A stretch of 64,000 nucleotides of DNA from assembly GCF_900182655.1 (NCBI RefSeq), contig NZ_FXTC01000001.1:1054001-1118000 (forward strand). The letters are read 5' to 3'. The stretch comes from Chryseobacterium rhizoplanae. Lineage in GTDB: Bacteria; Bacteroidota; Bacteroidia; Flavobacteriales; Weeksellaceae. This document shows positions 17,661-25,461 of this stretch, in pieces. The stretch's first letter is position 1. Each line of letters opens with the position of its first letter. A model generated the notes under the pieces. That model had not been told where the DNA came from and searched no databases. It saw nothing but the letters and a program-made list of their open reading frames with translations. Made by a program: the position numbers and the translations under genes.

Positions 17661-17757
17661 TATACTACAATTTTGTTACATCAAAGATGCATTGGTACAC
17701 AATATGTTTAAAAAAATAAGATACCAGTGATTATCATTAATTAAAATTTATTTCAGC

Positions 17758-18570
17758 ATGAAGAAGCTCATCAAAATTGTATTTGTCCTTACTGCATTTG
17801 TACAGTTATCCGCACAAAAAATTATTCATCAGGAAATTTTCAGTCCGAAAATGAATAAAAAAATCAAAACAGTGATCATCACTCCCAATTTACAGCCTAA
17901 TACGAAGTATCCATCGGTCTATATCCTTCATGGTTTCAGTGGTAATCCGGACAGAATTATGAAGCAGGATATTCCTGATTTGGTTAAAAAAGCTCAGGAA
18001 TTGAAAACAATCTATGTACTTCCGGATGGAAATTACAGTTCGTGGTATGTAGACAGCCCGCTTATTAAGGATTCACAATATCAGACTTTTATCGGAAAAG
18101 AACTGGTAGAATTTATTGACAAAAATTATCCTGTGAAAGCTGAGAAAAAATTCCGTGGGATTATGGGATGGAGTATGGGTGGCTATGGCGCAACCAACAT
18201 CGGAGTTACTTATAACAAAACATTTGGCATCGTAGGAAGTTCATGTGGCGCCCTTGATTTTAATTCTTTTGGAGAAGGATATCAGAAATATCTGGTGAAT
18301 AAGGTTTTAGGCCCACTGGAATCCATTAATCCTGTTTTCCTTACTGACAGCAAAATAAAACTGATGGCCGGAGCAGATCAGCAATATATTTTCGACTGTG
18401 GAACGGAAGACACTCAAATGATCAATATGAACAGAAATTTTCATAAAAAGCTGACAGAAATGAAGATTCAGCACCTTTACACAGAATCTTTAGGCGGACA
18501 TGTTCCTGAATATTGGAGCAGATCGTTATCTGAACAGTTGTCTTTGTTTGACAGTTTTTTTAAACAGTAA
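17758..18570 (+). CDS. Exported alpha/beta-hydrolase esterase (esterase D / Fes-like fold)
   Basis: Predicted 270-residue exported putative esterase (PF00756 type). The signal peptide is MKKLIKIVFVLTAFVQLSAQ. YILHGFSGNPDR gives the oxyanion region, and the nucleophile is S139 in GWSMGGYG. A late aspartate (FDCGTED) and histidine (LGGHVPEYW) complete the triad. The family includes S-formylglutathione hydrolases, mycolyl transferases and ferri-siderophore esterases. It lies next to the siderophore locus but is separated from it by a palindromic repeat block, so a siderophore role is only a thought. Confidence 0.88.
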   Translation: MKKLIKIVFVLTAFVQLSAQKIIHQEIFSPKMNKKIKTVIITPNLQPNTKYPSVYILHGFSGNPDRIMKQDIPDLVKKAQELKTIYVLPDGNYSSWYVDSPLIKDSQYQTFIGKELVEFIDKNYPVKAEKKFRGIMGWSMGGYGATNIGVTYNKTFGIVGSSCGALDFNSFGEGYQKYLVNKVLGPLESINPVFLTDSKIKLMAGADQQYIFDCGTEDTQMINMNRNFHKKLTEMKIQHLYTESLGGHVPEYWSRSLSEQLSLFDSFFKQ

Positions 18571-18584
18571 AATTATAAGCTTTT

Positions 18585-18784
18585 AAGTTTTGGCTAAAGC
18601 CATAATTATCAAATACGATCAGACAAGCGGGCTAAAGCCCGCTTCTATTGAAAAGCAATCTGACTAATTTTTGAATACTGATAGAGTCATAACAAAGAGT
18701 ATAGTTTACATTTTAAATATTCAATAGGAACGGGCTTTAGCCCGTTTTAATAAATATAAATTCCGATGGCTTTAGCCAAAACTT
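18585..18784. repeat. Nested inverted-repeat element (GGGCTTTAGCCC type)
   Basis: The outer arms are a perfect 19-bp inverted repeat: AAGTTTTGGCTAAAGCCAT (18585-18603) and its complement at 18766-18784. Inside them is a second, imperfect pair: GCGGGCTAAAGCCCGC plus TTCTATTGAA (18627-18652), and TTCAATAGGAACGGGCTTTAGCCCG (split across 18720-18744). Each arm is itself palindromic (GGCTAAAGCC, GGGCTTTAGCCC). No coding capacity is seen. It resembles a MITE or REP-like element. Confidence 0.7.
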
Positions 18785-18796
18785 ACCATCTTTAAT

Positions 18797-18825
18797 CCTT
18801 GTCAAGGTTTAAAACCTTGACAAGG
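18797..18825. repeat. 29-bp perfect palindrome
   Basis: CCTTGTCAAGGTTT, a single central A, then AAACCTTGACAAGG. It is symmetrical, lacks a T run, and sits between the nested repeat and the oxygenase terminator. It is probably another intergenic repeat type. Confidence 0.7.
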
Positions 18826-18849
18826 GTCAATCAAGTGAAAAATCATATA

Positions 18850-18884
18850 AAAATCCTTTTCAAGCAATGCTTAAAAAGGATTTT
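18850..18884 (-). terminator. Terminator of the Fe(II)/2OG oxygenase gene
   Basis: AAAATCCTTTT (18850-18860) pairs with AAAAGGATTTT (18874-18884). Read on the minus strand the stem is followed by TTTTTAT. Confidence 0.7.
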
Positions 18885-18924
18885 CGATTGATTGAATGTT
18901 CAAAAATGCTAACTAAGCATTATA

Positions 18925-20022
18925 TTAAAAATGTTTAAAATTTTTACCCAGATGTTCCTCTATCACAAAGAACGGATCCTCTGTAAGTGTATGTGCTCTC
19001 ATGTCGATAAGGCTTACTTTACTCATCATACGAAGCATGATTCTTCTCTCGCAAGGCTGTTCTATACCGTCAATATTTCTTACCCCCGCACGGAAAGCCG
19101 ATCTTCCGTGAGCGCATAAATGATTATTAACCAGAATCACATCTCCTGCCTGAGGCGTAAATCCTGAATAAATCAAATGTCTGGCCTCTTCCCAGAACTC
19201 ATGCAGTGTACTTTGTGCTTCATCAGATTGTCTGATACTGGAATTGAACAATTGTTCAGCAGCATCAAAACGCATAAACGGAAGACTATAATTACCATAC
19301 AATACAGAATCTAATGTTTCCTCTTCATTATCTCCCGTTTCCAGATTGGCATCCTTTGGAATTTTATAAATACGCTCAAAAAGAGGTCTGTAATTTTCCC
19401 CGATAGATTCATGAGAACGGATTGAATATAGAGTAGAAGGGACCTGCTCCTCATTTCTCACGTACATAAAGCTTAAAAAATCTGCCTGATGTTTCAGAAA
19501 AGCATCTTCTGTATGCACATACAAATCTGTTGAAGATCCCGATCCAGTCTGTGTTTCTTTCATTCTTTCATCAGGTATTATAGCATGGATCAATCCGCCG
19601 CCTTTACGCTGTGAATAGTATTGTACGGGCTTTGAGGGAAGTGCTCCATGAATAAGCGCACATGCAAAACCATATAAATTAAATTTTGAATAATCAGCTG
19701 CCTGCCAATTGGGAGGTGTAGAGCCTATATTCTCCTGATCGATGTCCATTAATCCGGTAAAGATCAGTGCACCGTATTGATTTTTTGAAAAGTCACTCGC
19801 AAAATCAGCCGCTATATTTAAAATTCTCTCGGGTAAAAAATAAGACGCCAGCTGATGCACATGCTTAATAAAATCACGGTTTTCATAAGTATCATACTTT
19901 TTCTGAAGATGCAAAGCTGCATCTTTTATCATTCTTCTTTCCTGAGAGGTGACTTTTATGACCGTAGGAAGCAGTTTTACAGCTGTTAAACAGTCTTTAT
20001 CTAAAATTTCTGTAGAATTCAT
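18925..20022 (-). CDS. Fe(II)/2-oxoglutarate oxygenase, predicted L-lysine 4-hydroxylase of the siderophore locus
   Basis: Predicted 365-residue TauD/TfdA-fold oxygenase of the clavaminate-synthase-like group (AsnO, VioC and the lysine hydroxylases KDO/K4H, several of them from Bacteroidetes). The iron ligands fit HxE...H: H170 and E172 in YVHTED, and the distal H305 in CAHGRSAF. An arginine in CERRIMLRM (326/327) would hold 2-oxoglutarate. The gene diverges from the PLP decarboxylase, a pairing known for flavobacterial lysine hydroxylases. Hydroxylation at lysine C4 followed by decarboxylation gives 3-hydroxycadaverine, the building block reported for chryseochelin (recalled). Family is confident; substrate and position are inferred. 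Confidence 0.82.
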   Translation of the reverse strand: MNSTEILDKDCLTAVKLLPTVIKVTSQERRMIKDAALHLQKKYDTYENRDFIKHVHQLASYFLPERILNIAADFASDFSKNQYGALIFTGLMDIDQENIGSTPPNWQAADYSKFNLYGFACALIHGALPSKPVQYYSQRKGGGLIHAIIPDERMKETQTGSGSSTDLYVHTEDAFLKHQADFLSFMYVRNEEQVPSTLYSIRSHESIGENYRPLFERIYKIPKDANLETGDNEEETLDSVLYGNYSLPFMRFDAAEQLFNSSIRQSDEAQSTLHEFWEEARHLIYSGFTPQAGDVILVNNHLCAHGRSAFRAGVRNIDGIEQPCERRIMLRMMSKVSLIDMRAHTLTEDPFFVIEEHLGKNFKHF

Positions 20023-20053
20023 TAAAAAAAATTTGGTGTTAAGTAATAATTTT

Positions 20054-20101
20054 TATCTTTGTTTTTAATTATTCTAAATAACAATAACCAAGTCAAATTT
20101 A
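20054..20101. promoter_or_regulatory. Overlapping divergent promoters of the siderophore locus
   Basis: On the plus strand TATCTTTG (20054-20061) points to the decarboxylase at 20239. On the minus strand TAAATTTG (plus-strand CAAATTTA, 20094-20101) points to the oxygenase. Start sites predicted at about 20067 (+) and 20087 (-) would give transcripts overlapping by some 20 bases. The AT-rich segment between them (TTAATTATTCTAAATAACAA) is a reasonable place for an iron-repressor site, but I cannot name a confident Fur box. The rest of the 216-bp gap (20102-20238) is a long AT-rich leader. Confidence 0.5.
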
Positions 20102-20238
20102 GTAATAATTATGTAATCACCAAATAAAATATAATAAAAAATGTAAAAATTAAAAACCTGACTATCAGATATATATAATCATATATCGAAAAAACCACAA
20201 CAATTCACAGATTAAAAAAATCACATTACAAAACTTTT

Positions 20239-21765
20239 ATGAACAACAATTTAATATCCCTGGAAGAGCCCACAAGCATAACTTCACCTCACATTTCGGG
20301 GAATTTTGGAAATATTTTTCATCCTGACAATTACGATCACTATCGTAATGCTGTCAATAGTACTTTAGACCTGGTTCAGGAATTTCTTCACAGAAACAAC
20401 AAACCTTTCAGTGGTATAGAAGCCAAAACCATGAAAGGAATGGTACAACAGATTGATCTTAATCAAAAATTATCCAACTATAATGAGCTTCTGGCAGAAG
20501 TGGACGAAATCTATGTGAAACATGCCACAGCTTTTCATCTTCCACAATATGTAGCTCACCTAAACTGTCCCGTAGTAATCCCGGCATTGGCAGGAGAAAT
20601 TCTTGTAAGTGCCATAAATTCTTCACAAGATACTTATGATCAGAGTGCCGGAGGAACTTTCATGGAAAGAAAACTGATCGACTGGACTGCGGGTCAGATT
20701 GGATATAACACTAATGAGAGCGATGGTGTTTTCACAGCAGGAGGCTCACAGAGCAACTTAATGGGATTGGTCATGATGCGCGACTGCTTTTCTCAGAAAA
20801 GATACAATCACAATATTAAAATGGATGGTCTTCCAGTGGAAGCAAGCCGTTTCAGAATATTCGTTTCGGATAAATCTCACTTCAGCAATCTTAAAAATGC
20901 TTCCATTATGGGATTAGGAGAGAAAAGTATCGTGAAAGTTCCTACAGACGACCGTTTCCGTATGGATATTTCTCTTTTGAAAAAATATATTAAAAGAGAA
21001 GAGCAGTTAGGAAATATTCCTATTGGTATTGTAGCAACAGCAGGAACTACAGATTTTGGAAACATTGATCCACTGGATGATATCGCCAATATTGCAGAAC
21101 AATATAACATCTGGATGCACGTAGATGCGGCATATGGATGTGCTCTGTTATTGAGCGAAAAATACCGTGATCTGATCAACGGCATTGAAAGAGCAGACTC
21201 TGTAACGATTGATTACCACAAATCATTCTTCCAGCCCATCAGCAGCAGTGCTTTTATTGTTAAAAACAAGAAAGAACTGTTGATTCTGAAACATCACGCC
21301 GATTATCTGAATCCGAAAGAAATGGACGAGGAGGAAATTCCGGCACAAATCAATAAATCCATTACCCAAAGTACCCGAAGATTTGATGCCTTAAAACTTT
21401 GGTTTACCCTAAGAATGATGGGGAAAGAACAGTTAGCAGAATATACAGATACTGTGATTGATCTTACCAAAGATGCTGCTGCAATGATCACTGAAGATGC
21501 TGATTTTGAACTTCTTTCAGATTCTGACTTAAGTGTTCTTGTTTTCAGATATGTAAATCCGGAAATCAGTGATCTGAATGCCCTGAATCAATACATCAAG
21601 ATGAAATTGTTCTACAGTGGAGAAATCCTTGTAGCAAGTACAAAGGTTGATGGAAATTTCTATTTGAAATTCACCTTCCTGAACCCGATTACGACGACAG
21701 AAGACATTCATCAGATTCTCACCACAATCAAAAAGCATGGAAAAGACTTTAATACAGAAAACTAA
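20239..21765 (+). CDS. PLP-dependent group II decarboxylase (predicted hydroxylysine/lysine decarboxylase)
   Basis: Predicted 508-residue decarboxylase of the DesA/RhbB/DABA-decarboxylase group. The PLP lysine is K328 in DYHKSFF. VDAAYG (295-300) carries the pyridine-binding aspartate. GTFMERKLIDW and TAGGSQSNLMGL are family hallmarks. It would decarboxylate a basic amino acid to the diamine used for siderophore assembly. No diaminobutyrate aminotransferase is nearby, so lysine or hydroxylysine is more likely than diaminobutyrate. First gene of the plus-strand operon; the next gene starts 29 bp before its stop. Confidence 0.9.
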   Translation: MNNNLISLEEPTSITSPHISGNFGNIFHPDNYDHYRNAVNSTLDLVQEFLHRNNKPFSGIEAKTMKGMVQQIDLNQKLSNYNELLAEVDEIYVKHATAFHLPQYVAHLNCPVVIPALAGEILVSAINSSQDTYDQSAGGTFMERKLIDWTAGQIGYNTNESDGVFTAGGSQSNLMGLVMMRDCFSQKRYNHNIKMDGLPVEASRFRIFVSDKSHFSNLKNASIMGLGEKSIVKVPTDDRFRMDISLLKKYIKREEQLGNIPIGIVATAGTTDFGNIDPLDDIANIAEQYNIWMHVDAAYGCALLLSEKYRDLINGIERADSVTIDYHKSFFQPISSSAFIVKNKKELLILKHHADYLNPKEMDEEEIPAQINKSITQSTRRFDALKLWFTLRMMGKEQLAEYTDTVIDLTKDAAAMITEDADFELLSDSDLSVLVFRYVNPEISDLNALNQYIKMKLFYSGEILVASTKVDGNFYLKFTFLNPITTTEDIHQILTTIKKHGKDFNTEN

Positions 21766-24145
21766 AACAGAAGAAAAAGTCCGTGAAATTACTTTCAGGA
21801 TCCTACTTAACGGAATGTTAAGAGAACTGGGAAACGGAAAATTCTACCAGGGAGTTCCAAAATATGACATTCTGACGGCAAAAGCTCTTCAGAACAGTGA
21901 ATATTCACTGCATATGAGATTCGAAATGAAGAAAAGCGGACTGTTTTTATTTGCCCCGGTTTCTTATCGTTCCGAAACGCTTTTCCATGAATATGGACCT
22001 GTTTTGTGGGCGGTAGACCACCAAAACCAAGAAGTTTTTGAAGTGAATGATGAAAAACTGACTGCACTGGTTTACAAAGAGTTTTCTGAAATAACCGATG
22101 AAACAGGATTCAGAAGCTTTGCAGAAAGAATTCAAAGCAGTTTAAGAAATCTGGAACTTACAACTGAAGCATGTCTGCAAGATGATCAGCTTTTAACTTA
22201 TTCTTTCTTGGAGTCTGAACAAATGCTTCCTGCAGGACACAATCTACATCCTTTCACCAAATCAAGAATGGGTTTCTCTAAAGAAGAACAGTTGTTATAT
22301 GGTCCCGAATTCGGAAAAGGATTTCAGCTGGATTATTTCCTGATTCATAAAGACTGCATCACAGAAAAATCTCTTCCGGGAGTTTCAGCAAAAGAAATCT
22401 TTGAAAAATGGGCATCCATACCGGAAAGCTACGATTTTGAAAACATCAATGATTTTTACATCGTTCCCTGTCATCCATGGGAGGCGCAATATCTTTTATC
22501 AACAGCAGAATACCCTGAAATGCTGGGTTCCGGTAAGATTATTCACATCGGACCTTTGGGTGAGGATTTTTACGCAACATCCTCTATAAGAACGGTATAT
22601 AATGCTGATTTTATCTGGATGCTGAAGTTCTCTCTGCATGTTTTAATGACAGGCTCTGTGAGAACAAACAACTTAAAAGATCTCAACAGAGGATATGCTT
22701 CAGCAATCTGGTGGCAGCATGAGAAAGCTTTATTTGAAGACAGTTTCCCTAATTTTAAATTATTGCTGGAACCTTCCTCATTAAGTGTACAATTTGAAGG
22801 AAAGAATATAGACAGCCTGAACATTCTGCTTCGTGAAAATCCCTTCTCAACTGAAGATAAAGTCATTTTATTGGCAAGACTTTGTCAGGATGAATCTACA
22901 GATGGTTTCAATTTTACAACCCATTTCTTTAAAAATGTTGCCAATCAACTGGGAATGGAACCGGAAAAAGCTGCTATTATCTGGTTTGAAAAATATGTGA
23001 GTCTATTGCTTTCTCCATTAAACAGATTGTATAATCAGTTAGGCATGGCACCGGAAGTGCATCAGCAGAATCTTCTTGTTCAGCTGGATAACGAACTTCT
23101 TCCTGAGTCAATTTATGTGAGAGACGGGCAAGGGTACCTGATTAAAGAAAGTTCTAAGGAGAAGTATCAGAATCTGATCAATAACTATCCTGAAGTTGAG
23201 GATCTTTTCATTAGAGATGAACGTCTTTTAGATATTATTTCTCACCATCTTTTGGTAAGTAATCTGAGCGCACTGATTGCTTCCATAGGAAAAACAGGCC
23301 TCGTAAAAGAAAGAAGACTGATCCATATTCTGTACAGAGAATTTGAAAACCTTCATAAATCTGAACCATCATCTTTAACAGAATATGCCTTGAATCAAAG
23401 ATATTGGGCAGTAAAATCAAATCTTCATTCGGCCGTTGCTGATGTGGATGGAGGTGTGAATGCTTCATCAATTTCTTATGCTAAAGTTCCGAACCTTCTT
23501 CATAAACATTTTTTCTCAGATCAGCTGATTCATCCTCAAGGAACAGAAGTTTTCTTTAAAAGGTATTTCCAGAAAGAAGATGTGACCATGAGTATGCGTC
23601 CTATAGATCTTGAAAATGACCTTGAAATGCTTCATGAATGGTTCAACCGTGAACATGCTGTAAAAATATGGCAAATGAACTGGCCTATTGACGAACTGGA
23701 AACGTATTACAGACTAATGCTTCCAAGTGATGAAGCCCACAGCTATATCATTGCAGGAAACGATGAACCTTCATGTAATATTGAAATCTATTGGGCATGC
23801 AGAGATATCGTGGGAGATTATTACGAAGTACTTCCAACAGATTATGGAACACACCAATTCATAGCACCTACTGATCCTAAGAAGAAATTTGTATCTCCAT
23901 CTACACAATCTATGGTTGATTATGTTTTTGCACAGCCACAGGTAGGAAAAATGGTAGGTGAAGGATCCGTAGACTCTCTTGCTTCTATGATGAACAAAGC
24001 CCACGTAGGCTTCAAAGTAGATAAAGTAATTGAAATGCCTCATAAAAAAGCCAATCTGAACTTCTGTTACAGAGAATGGTACTGGGAAAAATTCCCACAG
24101 AATAAAGAAGTACAAATCACCACAAACATCACAAAAAATGACTAA
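21737..24145 (+). CDS. Fusion of IucA/IucC-type NIS siderophore synthetase and GNAT acyltransferase
   Basis: Predicted 802-residue two-domain enzyme. Residues 1 to about 600 are an NIS synthetase: GHNLHPFTKSRMGF, PCHPWEAQYL and EVHQQNLLVQL are the ATP and citrate-site motifs, and RDGQGY closes the domain. From M620 on, RPIDLENDLEMLHEWFNREH, IEIYWA and NFCYREWYWEK match the IucB/AlcB-like GNAT acyltransferases that acylate N-hydroxy diamines. Fusion of the two steps suggests channelling of the hydroxamate arm to the carboxylate. Acyl donor may be acetyl-, succinyl- or fumaryl-thioester. Overlaps the decarboxylase by 29 bp and the monooxygenase by 8 bp. Confidence 0.9.
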   Translation: MEKTLIQKTKTEEKVREITFRILLNGMLRELGNGKFYQGVPKYDILTAKALQNSEYSLHMRFEMKKSGLFLFAPVSYRSETLFHEYGPVLWAVDHQNQEVFEVNDEKLTALVYKEFSEITDETGFRSFAERIQSSLRNLELTTEACLQDDQLLTYSFLESEQMLPAGHNLHPFTKSRMGFSKEEQLLYGPEFGKGFQLDYFLIHKDCITEKSLPGVSAKEIFEKWASIPESYDFENINDFYIVPCHPWEAQYLLSTAEYPEMLGSGKIIHIGPLGEDFYATSSIRTVYNADFIWMLKFSLHVLMTGSVRTNNLKDLNRGYASAIWWQHEKALFEDSFPNFKLLLEPSSLSVQFEGKNIDSLNILLRENPFSTEDKVILLARLCQDESTDGFNFTTHFFKNVANQLGMEPEKAAIIWFEKYVSLLLSPLNRLYNQLGMAPEVHQQNLLVQLDNELLPESIYVRDGQGYLIKESSKEKYQNLINNYPEVEDLFIRDERLLDIISHHLLVSNLSALIASIGKTGLVKERRLIHILYREFENLHKSEPSSLTEYALNQRYWAVKSNLHSAVADVDGGVNASSISYAKVPNLLHKHFFSDQLIHPQGTEVFFKRYFQKEDVTMSMRPIDLENDLEMLHEWFNREHAVKIWQMNWPIDELETYYRLMLPSDEAHSYIIAGNDEPSCNIEIYWACRDIVGDYYEVLPTDYGTHQFIAPTDPKKKFVSPSTQSMVDYVFAQPQVGKMVGEGSVDSLASMMNKAHVGFKVDKVIEMPHKKANLNFCYREWYWEKFPQNKEVQITTNITKND

Positions 24146-25454
24146 CGAAGCCGTATACAATGTAATAGGCATAGGCGTAGGCCCTTTCAACCTGGGACTT
24201 GCCGCATTATCCAATCCGATTCCGGAACTCAAGACCCTTTTTCTGGACCAGAGAGATGGTTTCGACTGGCATCCGGGACTGATGATTGACCATGTAACCC
24301 TGCAGACTCCATTTTTATGCGACTGCGTATCCATGGCTGATCCTACGAATCCTTTAAGCCTTTTGAATTATCTGAAGGAAACCGGAAGACTGTACAAATT
24401 CTTCATCCGTGAAAGCTTTTTTATCCCGAGAAAAGAATACAACCGCTACTGTCAATGGGTAATTGAACAGCTTCCACAGTGCCGTTTTTCAACACAGGTA
24501 ATGGATATCACTTATGAAGAAGGTTTATATCATGTGATGACCATTCACACCAAAACAAAAGAAACAACTGTTTTTAAAACAGAAAGACTGATTTTAGGAA
24601 CGGGGACACAACCTCATATTCCTTCTTTTATTCCGAAAGATGATTCCAGAATTATTCATACAAGTTCTTATCTGTATAGAAAAGAGGAACTTTTATCTCA
24701 AGGAAAGAAGATTGCTATCATTGGTTCTGGTCAAAGTGCCGCAGAGGTTTTTTATGACCTGCTTCAAAACAGAAATGAAGAAACGCAGCTGGGATGGTAT
24801 TCCCGTCCGGACAGATTTTTCCCCATGGAATATTCTAAGCTGACACTGGAGCTTACCTCTCCTGATTATGTTGATTATTTCTACAACAGAAGCGAATCTG
24901 TAAGAAAAACGATTTTAAGCAAACAGCAAGCTCAGTTTAAAGGAATCAACTATGATCTCATCAATGATATCTACGATTTTATTTATGATCTGAACATCGA
25001 CAACGCTGACCCTAATCTTACAATCATTCCTAACAGCCAGCTGAATAGAGTAGACAACAGTAATCCGGATTTTATCAACCTTGAGTTTACCCAACTGGAA
25101 CAGGAGGTACCTTATGATCAGGAAGCGGATTATCTGATTCTGGGAACAGGATACCGTTACCACGAACCAGCATTCCTTAAAAACATTCAGTCCAGAATCA
25201 AAAGAGATTCCAGCGGATTGTTTGATGTGAACAGAAATTATTCAATAGACCACAACGGAGGAGAAATCTATGTTCTCCATGCTGAAGTACATACCCACAG
25301 CTATATTTCTACCGACTTAGGAATGGCGGCTTACCGTAATTCCTATATCATCAATGATATTCTGGGAAGAGAGCATTATACAATTGAAAAGAAAATTGCT
25401 TTCCAGGATTTCGATGTGGAAAAATATGCTGATTTACCAACTGCCAAAATTTAA
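24138..25454 (+). CDS. Lysine/ornithine/diamine N-monooxygenase (IucD/PvdA/DesB-like)
   Basis: Predicted 438-residue flavin N-hydroxylating monooxygenase. The FAD motif is GIGVGPFNLGLAALS (about 11-25), the NADPH motif IIGSGQSAAEVF (about 195), and the late signature LILGTGYRYHEP (family ATGY). It would hydroxylate the free primary amine of hydroxycadaverine or cadaverine using NADPH and O2, making the hydroxylamine needed for hydroxamate formation. The overlap with the fusion gene upstream and the 7-bp gap to the second NIS gene mark tight coupling. Confidence 0.93.
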   Translation: MTNEAVYNVIGIGVGPFNLGLAALSNPIPELKTLFLDQRDGFDWHPGLMIDHVTLQTPFLCDCVSMADPTNPLSLLNYLKETGRLYKFFIRESFFIPRKEYNRYCQWVIEQLPQCRFSTQVMDITYEEGLYHVMTIHTKTKETTVFKTERLILGTGTQPHIPSFIPKDDSRIIHTSSYLYRKEELLSQGKKIAIIGSGQSAAEVFYDLLQNRNEETQLGWYSRPDRFFPMEYSKLTLELTSPDYVDYFYNRSESVRKTILSKQQAQFKGINYDLINDIYDFIYDLNIDNADPNLTIIPNSQLNRVDNSNPDFINLEFTQLEQEVPYDQEADYLILGTGYRYHEPAFLKNIQSRIKRDSSGLFDVNRNYSIDHNGGEIYVLHAEVHTHSYISTDLGMAAYRNSYIINDILGREHYTIEKKIAFQDFDVEKYADLPTAKI

Positions 25455-25461
25455 TCATAAA

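Noticed and set aside
18585..18825. CRISPR array or attachment site
   Set aside because: The repeats are inverted, not direct with unique spacers, and no cas, integrase or tRNA gene is nearby.
25354..25461. N-terminal extension of the second NIS synthetase
   Set aside because: It lies inside the monooxygenase gene and shows no NIS resemblance; the ATG at 25462, 7 bp after the previous stop, is the natural start.
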